In this document: one piece after another, positions 5,156-5,159 of the stretch
How the letters are laid out: every line of letters starts with the position of its first letter
Numbering within the stretch: position 1 is the stretch's first letter
Source of the DNA: Desulfobacterales bacterium CG23_combo_of_CG06-09_8_20_14_all_51_8
Lineage (GTDB): Bacteria > Desulfobacterota > Desulfobacteria > Desulfobacterales > Desulfosalsimonadaceae
Direction: 5' to 3'
Assembly: GCA_002772195.1 (NCBI GenBank)
Contig: PCSG01000075.1
Span: 183-5,341 of the forward strand
DNA: 5,159 bases
Program-made: the position numbers and the translations under genes
The notes under the pieces: model-generated
Told to the model about the DNA's origin: nothing
The model's input: the letters and a program-made list of their open reading frames with translations, nothing else
Databases searched by the model: none

Positions 5156-5159
5156 CAAA

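Noticed and set aside
5118..5159. Group II intron 5' end (GTGCC at 5118) after the MFS fragment
   Set aside because: The usual start is GUGYG and the fifth base here is C. Too little sequence remains to fold an intron domain.

Overview
This 5.2 kb window is a bacterial chromosome segment of moderate to low GC, with AT-rich intergenic DNA. The organism is probably an anaerobic Gram-negative bacterium, and Desulfobacterota-like is my best guess. That rests on the gene mix (SlyD-type FKBP, crotonase-fold enzyme, DUF4037 and DUF4125 proteins) and on a near-perfect sigma-54 promoter. It is an inference from protein style, not a database result.

Positions 1-3610 hold a tight minus-strand operon, read right to left. 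It starts at a TTGATA-17-TAACAT promoter (3582-3610). The genes are a crotonase-fold enzyme (2763-3560), a four-repeat TPR protein (2189-2758), a DUF4037 nucleotidyltransferase-like protein (1266-2192), an extended SDR/NAD-dependent epimerase (306-1248, frameshifted) and the N-terminal half of a DUF4125 protein (from 296 off the left edge). Gaps are 4 bp, a 4-bp ATGA overlap, 17 bp and 9 bp, so the five are very likely co-transcribed and may serve one undescribed pathway. The crotonase lacks both catalytic glutamates of true enoyl-CoA hydratases and resembles methylmalonyl-CoA decarboxylase. The SDR gene is broken by an exact 13-bp tandem duplication. Removing one copy rebuilds a 309-residue enzyme with an intact Rossmann motif.

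Positions 3677-4206 hold a SlyD-like FKBP peptidyl-prolyl isomerase, also on the minus strand, with its own TTGGCA-17-TAAAAT promoter. I see no convincing terminator between it and the operon, so read-through is possible.

Positions 4207-4872 are a gene-poor, AT-rich divergent intergenic region. It carries a sigma-54 promoter (4699-4714) facing right. The promoter leads to the start of an MFS transporter (4873-5118) that stops after two transmembrane segments, in the middle of conserved MFS motif A. The following sequence resembles no MFS protein in any frame, so the transporter looks interrupted or truncated at about 5115.
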